A DNA stretch of 39,641 bases from JBCBAP01 sp038532435 (GTDB lineage: Bacteria; Pseudomonadota; Alphaproteobacteria; Rhodobacterales; Rhodobacteraceae): positions 1 to 39,641 of the forward strand of contig JBCBAP010000031.1 of assembly GCA_038532435.1 (NCBI GenBank). Direction: 5' to 3'. Position 1 is the first letter of the stretch. Each line of letters opens with the position of its first letter. A program made the position numbers and the translations under genes. This document shows positions 10,101-19,081 of this stretch, piece by piece. The notes under the pieces are model-generated. The model had not been told where the DNA came from. It worked only from the letters and a program-made list of their open reading frames with translations, and made no database searches.

Positions 10101-11041
10101 CAAGCCTCGTCCGGCTCAGCACCAACGGCATCCGGCTTTCCGTCGCCCCGGAAGGGACAGCAGACCTTGGTGCCGCGGCGGGCCGGACATGGACGTTCGC
10201 CCCGGCGGTCCCGGGGCTCGGCGCGGTGACCGAACAGACCTCCCTGCAAGGCGGGTTGAAGGCGGAAAGCAGGAGGGCGTTCAACACCCGTGTCTCCGAA
10301 CGCCTGCGTCACCGGCAGCGCGCGGTCACGGCATGGGACGTCGAGCGGCTGGTGCTGGAGGCTTTTCCGGATGTCTGGAAGGTCAAATGCTTTCCGGTTC
10401 TCGACCGGCGCACGGAAGAGCCTCGCGCAGGCCATGTGACAGTCGTGGTGGTGCCCCATCCCCCCGCCAACGCGCTGGAGGTACCGGAGCAGCCGGCCAT
10501 GTTTGACGTGCTCACCATGCGCCGAATCGAGGGGATGCTGCGGGACCGGATGGATCCGTTCGCGGAGCTGGAGGTCCGCAACCCGGGGTTCGAGCGCATC
10601 CAGATCCGCGCACGTCTGCGGTTTGCCCGAAATCGGGACGACGGCGCGATCATCCGGCGCATCAAAACGGAACTGTCCCGCAGCCTGTCTGTCTGGACGG
10701 CGCAGGCACCGATGAACGGTTTCGGCTGGTCGATCAATCTCAACGACATCCGCGCAGCACTCCTGAGCAGAGAGGATGTGGAACGGGTAAGTGGCCTGTC
10801 GGCGCTGCATCTGACACGCAGCGACGGCGCCTATCACGCGCTCGGCGACAGCGCGCCAGGACGCCGGCAACCGGAGGAACCTCGGATCGCCGGGCGTGAA
10901 CCTTGGAGCCTGCCGCTTCCCATGGCCCACCACATGCTTGACCCGCTGGGCGATGACCCGCCCCGCCGGGCGGAACGCACGGGCATCAGCGGGCTCGCGG
11001 TGGGCGGCACCCTCGTCGTGGACAAGGCGGATACGGAATGA
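7184..11041 (+). CDS. eCIS baseplate wedge protein, gpJ/gp6-like (Pvc11-type)
   Basis: 1285 residues from the ATG at 7184 (a GTG at 7178, two codons earlier, has better spacing to GGAG at 7162-7165 and is an alternative). The N-terminal third is helical (WISLVATLSRHVRF, ALTEFLTVLDRTPLD) and is followed by long beta-rich sequence. The last 200 residues read as a baseplate J/gp47 C-terminus: a P-F-A-E-L-E-V-R-N-P-G-F-type strand, a GWSINLNDIRAALL segment and a closing DVERVSGLSALHL. In PVC/Afp systems the homologous protein builds the wedge around the spike and triggers sheath contraction. It is the first gene of the plus-strand block; its stop overlaps the next start (ATGA). It is large for the family. 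Confidence 0.85.
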   Translation: MRTEIADWSALHVSDGQAQENRPLPALSPDWIRPQERTLADWISLVATLSRHVRFGGREAGGRSWRRLFDSDPLTMMAEILAFRPDEALTEFLTVLDRTPLDAAEHIARLSDEVDRWVNALHRADIAAVDTQIHQLGAAEAEATLGIRIAPGRARALSAVGVSTTEADTPVGAARAARDKLVADFEDLLSVIAQLRPTVEVAFSERVSSGTLDPTLGLLVAQMQVMERVAEDANRFTARHTKFYLSDIIGQEPIPARHPDILLHVAPAPTPVDLPAGTSLALRTADGPVLGSFVTRRDVRIAPIEVLDARTIRFERDHDISPQAGLGFVTGIRASETPLEAVARARPLFAADTRAPFRMGLRISHPIFALSEGTRRIEVQIDMSRKEGVVSPVATPVLRGEAKGAGDPRAAELSRILSADPGLSAVFSFSDQNAVLEEIMGWIDALPLDNARDPLIDQTYHACLRNLRTEEQLREVCGRIVTRTLVEGTPWPALDYADALRKRLDSDLMADEVSTKIKERILGWNRLDVFQNLLGDAFELTLTGDKGATVRPICRVAPNRSGPGLTFTLDVDPSDPALTPPEGGTAPELIIRIAPRGGFCPLSVFEAFRIDRIRLGARVHGLTALKGFTDEGPVNVGQPFPPFGVRPRDGASFLVGAPELSGKTICDVALNITWGDLPEKPGGFATYYAPYGNDAPVPDPKVQLDYRAADGWKPLSHAPVPMIAENPRDGVLLPEARFAASVPGQGAAAEGGDAVEEFRQRRTIRAGAVRVTLSGSEGGFAHALYPAALAESIRPRLLRLRARPIPPQPFVPQITDVSLDYTARADILLDDPDSAVKGERVDQLSPFGTQELYPARTRRDVGLFPERLADGILMLNLPARATEGPISLLFDLAEGSHERLSFAPEPITWYRLTSRGWQAFPNWAIAADSTDGLMRSGIVSLEVPRDAVEGSSEVPGPGIWIAATASGRLNDFPSLVRLSTNGIRLSVAPEGTADLGAAAGRTWTFAPAVPGLGAVTEQTSLQGGLKAESRRAFNTRVSERLRHRQRAVTAWDVERLVLEAFPDVWKVKCFPVLDRRTEEPRAGHVTVVVVPHPPANALEVPEQPAMFDVLTMRRIEGMLRDRMDPFAELEVRNPGFERIQIRARLRFARNRDDGAIIRRIKTELSRSLSVWTAQAPMNGFGWSINLNDIRAALLSREDVERVSGLSALHLTRSDGAYHALGDSAPGRRQPEEPRIAGREPWSLPLPMAHHMLDPLGDDPPRRAERTGISGLAVGGTLVVDKADTE

Positions 11042-11889
11042 CCAAGCGCGATCGATCCACGCTCAAGACCTTCTTCGCGGACGGAACACTTCCGACGGCG
11101 GAGCACTACCGCGACCTTATCGATTCCGGGGTCAACCAGATCGAGGACGGATTCGAGAAGCCGGCGGAAGAGGGTCTGAAACTGAAGTCCCTCAGCGGCC
11201 GTCATACCCTTATGAGTTTCTACCGCGGCATCGGCGCGGGCCTGCCGGTCTGGCGTCTCGCCCACGGGGACGAGATGGGCACGCTGGAGTTCCAGCGTGG
11301 GCCGGGAGGCCGCGATGTGTCCCTCGACGCGCCAGACAACGCGGAGGAGGATCTGGAAACGCCAGGCCTCTCCCTCGATCGGGACGGGCGGGTCGGCGTC
11401 TACACGAGCACGCCAGAATGGCGGCTGGACGTGGAAGGGGTCGCGCGCATGCGTGGCCGGGTGGGGTATCCCGGGCCGGGAGTAACGATCCCCGCGGACG
11501 GCCGCTGGCATCCGATCACCGAGACGCTGACGGGCTGCCACATCCTGGAGGTCGTGGCCGGGGCCGGAGCGGCAGAGGGCGCCGGACGCTACTCCCTGCT
11601 GCACGCAACCGCCATGAACGCGTTCAACCCGCGCAATCCGGTGATCAACTGGCTCTTTTCCCGCCGTAGCATCCGGCGGCAGACCGCGATGTACGGAAGC
11701 TACGCGGACCGGCTCCGGCTTCGCTGGGTCGCGATGCCGGGACCCCATGCCTACCGGCTTGAGCTGCGCACGAACTCCAATTTCGGCGACGACTATATCG
11801 TCCGCTACTACGTCACCCGCCTGTGGTTCGACACGCAGATGGAGGGCGCACGCCCGAACGGCCCGCCCCGGGATCAGGACGTGACATGA
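11038..11889 (+). CDS. eCIS protein of unknown function, possible fibre or receptor-binding protein
   Basis: 283 residues with no family I can name confidently. The first 35 residues (TLKTFFADGTLPTAEHYRDL, then IDSGVNQIEDGF) follow a pattern I associate with the N-terminal attachment segment of some phage and eCIS fibre-like proteins, in which a helix precedes a shaft. The middle has short beta-type repeats with Gly and Asp turns (LSLDRDGRVGVYTSTPEWRL). The C-terminal half is a compact, aromatic-rich domain (GRWHPITETLTGCHILEVV, then TNSNFGDDYIVRYYVTRLWF). It sits between the two baseplate wedge genes and overlaps both by 4 bp, so it is almost certainly produced with them. The fibre assignment is inference; a baseplate accessory role is equally possible. 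Confidence 0.7.
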   Translation: MTKRDRSTLKTFFADGTLPTAEHYRDLIDSGVNQIEDGFEKPAEEGLKLKSLSGRHTLMSFYRGIGAGLPVWRLAHGDEMGTLEFQRGPGGRDVSLDAPDNAEEDLETPGLSLDRDGRVGVYTSTPEWRLDVEGVARMRGRVGYPGPGVTIPADGRWHPITETLTGCHILEVVAGAGAAEGAGRYSLLHATAMNAFNPRNPVINWLFSRRSIRRQTAMYGSYADRLRLRWVAMPGPHAYRLELRTNSNFGDDYIVRYYVTRLWFDTQMEGARPNGPPRDQDVT

Positions 11890-14174
11890 GCGAGATCGGT
11901 CAGTCCTTCAGCGCCCTGCGCGCAACCGGCATCACGGCGGCCGAGCATGCCTCGGGCGGGATCTGGACCGACTATAACATCCACGATCCGGGGGTGACGC
12001 TGCTCGAACAGATCGTGTTCGCGTTGTCGGAAGTCAGTTATCGAAGCACCTTCGACGTGCGGGATCTGCTAACCCGCGAGAACGGGACGATAGACTTCGA
12101 CGCGCTCGGCCTTGCGGAGCCGCAGCGGGTCCTGCGCATGCACCCGGTCACGGCGGACGACCTCTCCCGGCACCTGAGCGACCGCCTGCCGGGGGTTGCG
12201 CGAACGCTGGTCTATCCGGCGCAGGACGGGCTCTTCGACCTCTTCGTGATCCCGATGACGAACACCCCCGGGGACCGCGCGTGCGCCGCCGTTCGAGCGG
12301 CCTTTGAGGAGGTTCGCCCGCTCTGCCACGACATCCGCAATCTCGTGCCCGCGACTGCCATACCCTGCCGGATGACCGCAGAGATCACGATCTCACGCCG
12401 GGACATGCCGGAGCGGATCGCGGCCCGCATCTACGCGGCGAGCGACCGGCTGATGCGGGATCAGGGCGTCAGCGCGCCTCAACGGGCCGCAACCCGGGCG
12501 GACCTCTACGACGATCCCGCACGCGCCTATGGCGCACTGGATGAACCGGGGGCGGAGCAGGTCGGCTACGAAGCGTTCTTCACCGCGATCAAGGCTCTGG
12601 AAAGTGTGGAGGACATCCCCGTCCTCCGGTTCGGCCACGCGGATCAGGTGGACCCGTTCGGGGAGCTTGGCCCCGGAACCTATCGCAAGCTTGAGGATCT
12701 GCGTGTGCCCTCGGATCTCGACCTCACGCTGATCTACAGGGGCCGCCCGGTGGCCTACGATTTCGAGGCGATGCGCAACGAGCTCGTGCGGCTGATGGCG
12801 GAGGATCTCGCCACCCGGAAGGACAGGCTCGACGCGGCGGATTTTGACGTTCTCTCCCACGGCGCACATCGCGGCTTCCCCACCCTGCCGGTCGGGGACA
12901 CGCTGCCCCAGATTTACCTGGCCGGGCCCGGGCCGGTGCCCGCGGGTGCGGATCCGCTCCAGCGCGAGGATGCGGAGCATCTGCGGGGGTTTCTCGCCCT
13001 CGCCGACGGTTTGATCGCGACGATGAATGCTGATCTTGCCAACCTGAGGCAACTCTATTCCGCCGAACCCTCAGTGGCCCACAGCTACGCGGACATGCCG
13101 CCGGTCATCCGCCCGGATCATGCGCTCAGCCAGCCCCATCGGGTGGCCGCCGACATCAGCCGCCTCGATCCGTGGCGGGATCGGCGCACGCGCATGCTGG
13201 ACCATCTGCTTGCGCTCTACGGGGAGGCGATCCCGGCCATAGGGCTTGAGCGACACCAGCCCTACGAAGGCGCGGCCGGGCAGGCGATGACCGGGATCGA
13301 CACACGGGTGCGGCTGCTAAGACGGGTACCGGACCTGCACCGCGACCGGGCCGTCGGCCCGCGCCTCCATCCGCGCCAGCGTCCCGCGCTGCGCGGGTTC
13401 TTGGAAAAACTTGCCCTCCTCCTCGATTTCGACACGCTCGGCGGGGAGCCTCTGACGGCACCTCTGCGCCGCGCCCGTCTCAAGCTGGTCACGCCCGACG
13501 AGATGGCCGGGCTCGCCCGGCTCGATCCCGGCTCCTTCCGGCATGAGGGCAATCCGCTGGAGATGCTGGTACCTCGCGACACCGGCGCAGAGCCGCTCGC
13601 CCCCGACGCAATGCGCTCCGCAGCCTGGTTCCTGCGCACTGGCGCTCTGACGGCCAACATGCTGCGGGAGGGCGCGCGTCAGGATGCGTATGTCATGCGC
13701 CGACAGGCGGACGGGTGCTGGCGCCTCGCCCTCGATGCGGGCGCCGAGGGACTGATGCCCTGCACGGTGACCACGGACCGGGCTGGTGCAATCGCGGCCG
13801 GAAATGCCCTGCGCGCCAGCTTCGCCCGGCTCAATCGGGAGGCGGAAGGTCTCTATGTCGTCGAGGACATCCTGCTGCGCGATCCAGGTGAGGATCAGGC
13901 AGAGGGCACCTTCGCGCCGTTGACCCTCCACATCGTGGCGTCGGGATGGACCGCGCGCACGTCCGACCCGGGCTTTCGCAGCATGGCGGAGGACCTTGCC
14001 CGGGACCTCTGCTCCGCGCACCTGCTTCTGCGGTTCCACTGGCGCGACTGGGCGGGAATGCGCAAGGTGGAGAACCTGCACTGGCGCTGGCGCCGGGCGC
14101 GCGCTCGCGGAACCGCTGTAAGCGTGGTGGCCGCAAAGCTTCGCGCTGAACTCGCCGGGGAGGGTGCGACGTGA
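11886..14174 (+). CDS. eCIS second baseplate wedge protein (gp6/gp7-like, HDPG-motif family, Pvc12-type)
   Basis: 762 residues. Near the N-terminus is WTDYNIHDPGVTLLEQIVFA, the diagnostic W-x-D-x-N-x-HDPG-(V/I)-T-L-L-E motif of baseplate assembly proteins from eCIS and related phage-like tails. Downstream sequence alternates beta-rich and helical segments, and a late VVEDILLRDP block is also seen in these proteins. It should pair with the gpJ-like protein to form the wedge heterocomplex. The start is fixed by an ATGA overlap with the preceding gene, and its TGA overlaps the GTG of the tape-measure gene. Confidence 0.83.
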   Translation: MSEIGQSFSALRATGITAAEHASGGIWTDYNIHDPGVTLLEQIVFALSEVSYRSTFDVRDLLTRENGTIDFDALGLAEPQRVLRMHPVTADDLSRHLSDRLPGVARTLVYPAQDGLFDLFVIPMTNTPGDRACAAVRAAFEEVRPLCHDIRNLVPATAIPCRMTAEITISRRDMPERIAARIYAASDRLMRDQGVSAPQRAATRADLYDDPARAYGALDEPGAEQVGYEAFFTAIKALESVEDIPVLRFGHADQVDPFGELGPGTYRKLEDLRVPSDLDLTLIYRGRPVAYDFEAMRNELVRLMAEDLATRKDRLDAADFDVLSHGAHRGFPTLPVGDTLPQIYLAGPGPVPAGADPLQREDAEHLRGFLALADGLIATMNADLANLRQLYSAEPSVAHSYADMPPVIRPDHALSQPHRVAADISRLDPWRDRRTRMLDHLLALYGEAIPAIGLERHQPYEGAAGQAMTGIDTRVRLLRRVPDLHRDRAVGPRLHPRQRPALRGFLEKLALLLDFDTLGGEPLTAPLRRARLKLVTPDEMAGLARLDPGSFRHEGNPLEMLVPRDTGAEPLAPDAMRSAAWFLRTGALTANMLREGARQDAYVMRRQADGCWRLALDAGAEGLMPCTVTTDRAGAIAAGNALRASFARLNREAEGLYVVEDILLRDPGEDQAEGTFAPLTLHIVASGWTARTSDPGFRSMAEDLARDLCSAHLLLRFHWRDWAGMRKVENLHWRWRRARARGTAVSVVAAKLRAELAGEGAT

Positions 14175-17100
14175 ACCTCCCTCAGCCACAGCACCCCGAC
14201 ACGCACCGGATAGGCGAGGTCGTGTTCGACATGATCGTCGCCGACCCGAACGGCCCCATCGGTGGCGCGGACCGCCTGACCGCCGTGGTCCGCACGCGCC
14301 TTCTCACCGGCATCGAACGCGCGCTTCTGCGGGCGGAGCGGCATGTCGGCTCAAGCTCGCTTGCCCATCTGGAACTCACCCTAGGCCCCTACCCTGACGC
14401 GCCCGACTGGGAGGAGGTGAGCAGCGATCTTGAGGAACGGCTCTTCGCCGCCATCATCGACGCCACGGAGCCCCGAATTGCGGGCGGGCTGACGTCGGCC
14501 ACCGCCTTCGACGAACCGCCCGTCGCGACCGGAGATAGAACTCCGCACCCCATGCAGTGGACCGAGGGCCCATCCGTGGTCGCGTCGTCAGGCACCGGGC
14601 AATCGACCAAAGCGCTCGGGACAGCGGCCGGCCCGTCAGGAGCACAGCGAGGCGGTGGGCCGGACCCGATCCTGTCTGACTCAGGCAGCGATGCGGCTTT
14701 GCACTTACCTCCCAAGAAAGATGACGTACCGACCCGTTCAGATCAGCGACATGCCCCCGCGGGCCAAGGTCTGGATCACACACATCCTGTTTTTGGGTCG
14801 GACCGCGACGAGGAGCCAAGCGCCGAAGGCCACCCGGGTTCAGACGCGCACAGGCCCGCGGAGGGATCCGACGCCTCACGAAGGGCGGATCCTCAATCGG
14901 ATCACGATGCCAGGAACACCGTCGATCAACCGGCGAGGGCCCTCGTCACGTCTGCCGAGCACGATCATGAGCAGCGAGCGGGAGATCGCGAAGGTTCGGT
15001 GCGTTCACGGACGGCCACCGGGGCCGACCACGATGCGCAGGATGAAGATCACGGCAGGCATTCGACCTCCCGGGACGTGGCGCTGCTAAAAGACGTCCTC
15101 CAACATCTCAAGTCCTCGACACAATTCGTGGTCGAAGGCACCGTCGACACAGAAAGAGGGCCGACGGACAGCACAACTCCGAGAGAAGAGACCACCGGAA
15201 ACACCCCGAAGGATCGTCCCCGGTCGGATCAGAGTGGAGCTGCTGCGCCGGAGCCCCACCCGGAACAGCCCCCGGGTGCGATGCGGGTCTCAAACCCGCC
15301 TGACCGCGTTTTCCAGAGCGCAAGGTCCCGACCGGTGCAGCCTCCCAACGAAGGTCCCCGGCAAACCCGCGCAGACGAGCCAACAGGCACCCATCATGCG
15401 GGGCTTGAAGACGCGCTGAGCCGCCTGTTGCGAGGCGAAGATACGCAGATCAGGGCAATTCTGAACCGTTTGAGCGCCGAGGAGCGCGAGCGCCTCCTGA
15501 CGCGTCTCACCAACTCGCTTGCGTCGACTCCACACAGTTCGAAGCGCAGCCCAGATGCACAACTCAAGCAGATCCTGGCGCAGTTGGGGGCCGGATCAGT
15601 GACGCCCATGGCAGGAACGCAGCGCGTCCGGTTAGCGTCTCCTGCGGAGAATGCCAAGACGATTGGGGAGGGCCCGAAGGGGTCCCCAGACGCATCCGAC
15701 GCTCCAAGCCTCACTGGCTCGGAGCATCAGGAAAGTGGAAATATCCTGTCCACGAAACGACATCCTGAAGTCTCTGCCGAGGCTGTTGCCGCGCCCGAGA
15801 CGAGAGAGCCCTCCGGCGCGTTCCCCGGTGAGGAGACGACGTCCGAGGTGATGGACGATGCGGAAGTGGCGTCGGATGAGGGGCAATCTTTCCGGTCATC
15901 TCCGCACCCGGTATCGTCGGCCCAAACAGGCTCACAGGGTGAGACCGCCGACCTCTCGCATGAAGGTCGTTCCGCTGTTCAGTCCGATATAGCGCGTCCC
16001 GAGGCCGCTAGTTCGGCGCGTGTAGAGGGCGATGCCCGTGGGGGCGATTTGGACAGCGAAGGCGCGGAGGCTGCGCCCCGGAAAGGCGATCCGATCGCGC
16101 AACGACGGGACGCTTCAGAGGCTGGCCGCGCAGGATCTGTCGACCAAGGTGCCAACGATAGTCCCGCCTCTTCCGAGAGCGGCGGAAGCAGGGCGAACGC
16201 CAGCCTCGAAGGCAAATCGGTTGCCGCCGATGCGAGGGAGGCAGACCGCTCCGTCGACCCTGCCGGGTCACCCTCCGAAGATGTTTCATTGCTCACGGAG
16301 AAGCACCGCGCATCGATCAGTACAGTCGGCGCGAACTTGGACGAGCGCGGACGGGGACCCGTTGCCGATCTCGGCAAGGGAGCCGGAGAACGGGGCCCAG
16401 GGGACACATCTTCGACCGCGCGCTTGGCAGACCAGAGCGGTTCGGAACGGCCCCAGCTGCTAATCCACGGAGAGGAGAACGCGGCGAGCAACATCCCTTC
16501 GGACGTGCGGCAACCACGGGCGCAACTCGGAGAAACACACCTGCCAGGCCGACCGGGACAAGACCAGCGGTCCAGTTCCTCTTACCCAGATCGCCCGACG
16601 GTCGACGGCCAACACCCGCGCGCCGATCAAGCGGAACGCCGGGCGGACCCGCTCGACCACGAGACGGCAGACAATGGCGAGCAGGGTTCTGACCGGACAG
16701 GATCCTCGAACACCGGCGGACCGGAAATTGATGCCATTGCCGCTTCTCCGAGCGCGCAAGCTGGCAGCACACGCGATTTGTCAGCGTCAAACGGTCCGTC
16801 AGGCACGAATGTCGGGCTGGGTCCAGAAGCACCAACAGAAACAGCCCACGGAATGGACCGCGCTGCGTTCGAATTGCAACGAGGGGAGGATGAGGGCGAA
16901 AGCTCAAACGCCACACCTTCAGGTGACCGGTCGGAGGATGCGGACGCCTCGCGCGGCGAGCAAACAGATCGTCCTTCCAGGAGCGATGATCGTTCGACAC
17001 AGGACCAACCATCCGACATAAATCGCGATTGGACGGGCGTCCGGGGTGAGGATGCCTCCTCCCCCTCCTCTTCGCGAGATGCTGGCCAGACCAAACCGGC

Positions 17101-19081
17101 CGAGACCAATGAAACCGGCCACACACCTGGTCCGGTTGCTGATCATGAGGGGCCGACCGAGGTTGAGCGGCCGGGCTCAGTCGCGTCGGTCAGTGCGGGT
17201 GGTTCTCAGGAGCGAAGCTACGATACCTCGCGCGATCCGTCAGTTAGGGGTGCCAACGGATCGAAGATCACTGATCCCACGGCGGGCCGAGACGTTGGTG
17301 ATGGTTTCCCGGCAACCGGGGCAGGTCGCGACGGTGCGCTAAGGACGACTGGCGCGGGACGGTTTGAACGGTCTTCGGATGCCGGACCTGCCGCTTCGGG
17401 CGACCGGACAGAGACCGCAAACACGGGCGAAGATGCTTCGGCAGATGCAGAACGGGGAGCCGCTTCCGAGAAGACTTCAGATCAAGGCGCCCGGCGGACC
17501 TTAGAAGAGAACCGGCTGCCTGAGATCGGCGAGATTGCCCGAACTGGCGCGGGTGATCGGACTTCGGATCCCGAGGGGGCCGAGGGACGGGACGAGCAGC
17601 CGGGCGACGCCCCGCGCTCCACCGCGCAGTCCGAGCGTGCTCGCTCTGAGCACGGGGGTCGTACTTCGCACCGGGGCGGTGACCAGCACCGATCGGAGGA
17701 GGGCCCCGATGAGCAGGTGTTCGGTGAGGCGAGGTCAGACGATGATGAGCGGCAGGTAGACTCCTCGAACAACGAAACAGATGCGACGGCGGTTGAACCC
17801 GGCGAAATGACGGGGGGCGCGGCAACGGCCCCCCCGGCTGAAAGGGATCAGCGCAGGACGGGGAGTTCGGTTTCCAGCGGGCTGACGGAAAAGGATCTTC
17901 AACGCGGCGAGGGTGCTAGCTCGATCAGCACCGAGAGCGGTGAGGAGACGTCATCCCGGTCGGGCGAACGACCAACAGAGTCTGAGAAAACGGGCTCAGT
18001 CGGATCGAACGAACAGCCAAACAAAGGCCTTGATGACAGCTCCAGTCCGGAGCGATACGCAGTCCCTCCAAACCAAGTGGATCAGACCACCGCCGCAGAC
18101 GACGGCGCGACCGCGCTCGATGTTGAGGATCTCTCGCGCTGGTTCGAAGATCCGGCGCGGGGTGCGATCCGGGTCGAGACGTTTGTTGCGGGAGCGGACC
18201 TCGAGGCGCTTCCCGGATTGCTGGATGCGCTGAGGCCCGAGGCAGCCTCCCGGGTTCTGCCGGTTCTGCGGGCGCTCTGGTCCGCGCTCGACCTGCCCAT
18301 GCCTCCCAACCAGCGGTTCTGGTCGCTCGCGTTCCGCGCGGGCTTTGGCCATCTGACCGGTGGAGGCGGGGTCACCGGCCTCGCCGATGCGGTTCTCGCG
18401 GAACTCGCAGGTGGAGAGGCGCCCGCGATCCGGATCAGGCCGGTCGTGCGTGAGCGGTTGCGCACCCTGGCGGAGCCCGAGCTGCGCCGGGTCGCCGCGA
18501 TGCTGGTCTCGGGCTGGGCGACTGCGCGCGCGCCGCGCCCCCCCGACCAACCGGAGCCGGGGATGCGCCTGCTGACGAACCGTGCGGGCCTTGTCCTGCT
18601 GGGTCCCTACCTGCCGATGTATTTCGAACGCCTCGGGCTGGTGGAAAACGGGGCGTTCAGGGACGACGCCTCCCACGAGCTGGGCGTGGCAGCGCTTCGC
18701 GTGCTTCTGGGCGAGGCGGAGTGGGGTGAGACGCCGCCGGATGCGCTCGAAAGCCTGATCTGTGCGGTCCCTGGAAGACGGATCGCGCCGGTTCCCGCAC
18801 CGCCGGAGGGTTCCGCGGACCTGGCGGAAAGCCTACTCACGGCGGTCATCGGTCAGTGGTCCGCCCTCGGCAAGACGAGTGTCGCAGGGCTGCGCGCGGC
18901 CTTCCTCGTGCGGACTGGCACGATTGACCTCGATGATCCGGATTTCGCGATACTCCGGGTCGATCCGGGCCCCTACGACATGCTGATCGACCGCATTCCC
19001 TGGTCCATCGGCGTGCTCAAGACCCGCTGGATGGAGCGTCCGCTGCACGTCCACTGGCGGGACGAGGGGACAGCGCCATGA
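14171..19081 (+). CDS. eCIS tape-measure protein with a giant disordered insertion
   Basis: 1636 residues, starting at GTG in a GTGA overlap. The N-terminal ~117 residues (HRIGEVVFDMIV, later HLELTLGPYP) and the C-terminal ~320 residues match the two ends of the contractile-injection-system tape-measure family: TNRAGLVLLGPYLPMYFERL, a LLTAVIGQWSALGKTSVAGL segment with RAAFLVRTG following, and PYDMLIDRIPWSIGVLKTRW. The family sets tail length inside the tube. Between these ends lie about 1200 residues dominated by Ser, Asp, Glu, Arg, Gly, Thr and Ala with almost no aromatics, broken only by short helical islands near residues 302-320 and 411-475. It overlaps the ATPase gene by ATGA. I see no frameshift; the frame is continuous. 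Confidence 0.85.
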   Translation: MNLPQPQHPDTHRIGEVVFDMIVADPNGPIGGADRLTAVVRTRLLTGIERALLRAERHVGSSSLAHLELTLGPYPDAPDWEEVSSDLEERLFAAIIDATEPRIAGGLTSATAFDEPPVATGDRTPHPMQWTEGPSVVASSGTGQSTKALGTAAGPSGAQRGGGPDPILSDSGSDAALHLPPKKDDVPTRSDQRHAPAGQGLDHTHPVFGSDRDEEPSAEGHPGSDAHRPAEGSDASRRADPQSDHDARNTVDQPARALVTSAEHDHEQRAGDREGSVRSRTATGADHDAQDEDHGRHSTSRDVALLKDVLQHLKSSTQFVVEGTVDTERGPTDSTTPREETTGNTPKDRPRSDQSGAAAPEPHPEQPPGAMRVSNPPDRVFQSARSRPVQPPNEGPRQTRADEPTGTHHAGLEDALSRLLRGEDTQIRAILNRLSAEERERLLTRLTNSLASTPHSSKRSPDAQLKQILAQLGAGSVTPMAGTQRVRLASPAENAKTIGEGPKGSPDASDAPSLTGSEHQESGNILSTKRHPEVSAEAVAAPETREPSGAFPGEETTSEVMDDAEVASDEGQSFRSSPHPVSSAQTGSQGETADLSHEGRSAVQSDIARPEAASSARVEGDARGGDLDSEGAEAAPRKGDPIAQRRDASEAGRAGSVDQGANDSPASSESGGSRANASLEGKSVAADAREADRSVDPAGSPSEDVSLLTEKHRASISTVGANLDERGRGPVADLGKGAGERGPGDTSSTARLADQSGSERPQLLIHGEENAASNIPSDVRQPRAQLGETHLPGRPGQDQRSSSSYPDRPTVDGQHPRADQAERRADPLDHETADNGEQGSDRTGSSNTGGPEIDAIAASPSAQAGSTRDLSASNGPSGTNVGLGPEAPTETAHGMDRAAFELQRGEDEGESSNATPSGDRSEDADASRGEQTDRPSRSDDRSTQDQPSDINRDWTGVRGEDASSPSSSRDAGQTKPAETNETGHTPGPVADHEGPTEVERPGSVASVSAGGSQERSYDTSRDPSVRGANGSKITDPTAGRDVGDGFPATGAGRDGALRTTGAGRFERSSDAGPAASGDRTETANTGEDASADAERGAASEKTSDQGARRTLEENRLPEIGEIARTGAGDRTSDPEGAEGRDEQPGDAPRSTAQSERARSEHGGRTSHRGGDQHRSEEGPDEQVFGEARSDDDERQVDSSNNETDATAVEPGEMTGGAATAPPAERDQRRTGSSVSSGLTEKDLQRGEGASSISTESGEETSSRSGERPTESEKTGSVGSNEQPNKGLDDSSSPERYAVPPNQVDQTTAADDGATALDVEDLSRWFEDPARGAIRVETFVAGADLEALPGLLDALRPEAASRVLPVLRALWSALDLPMPPNQRFWSLAFRAGFGHLTGGGGVTGLADAVLAELAGGEAPAIRIRPVVRERLRTLAEPELRRVAAMLVSGWATARAPRPPDQPEPGMRLLTNRAGLVLLGPYLPMYFERLGLVENGAFRDDASHELGVAALRVLLGEAEWGETPPDALESLICAVPGRRIAPVPAPPEGSADLAESLLTAVIGQWSALGKTSVAGLRAAFLVRTGTIDLDDPDFAILRVDPGPYDMLIDRIPWSIGVLKTRWMERPLHVHWRDEGTAP
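14522..18109 (+). other. Low-complexity, predicted disordered spacer within the tape-measure protein
   Basis: This covers residues ~118-1313 of the tape-measure protein. It is highly charged and polar, lacks cysteine and is nearly devoid of aromatics. No exact internal repeats are obvious by eye. Third-position GC is visibly lower than in flanking genes: in the 38 codons at 15962-16075 I counted 21 ending in G or C, against 27 of 30 at 8546-8635 in the baseplate gene. This fits relaxed constraint on an unstructured segment. Confidence 0.75.

Noticed and set aside
16317..17126. Minus-strand open frame inside the tape-measure spacer
   Set aside because: Shadow of a low-complexity GC-rich region. 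The plus-strand frame is continuous from a recognisable N-terminus to a recognisable C-terminus.
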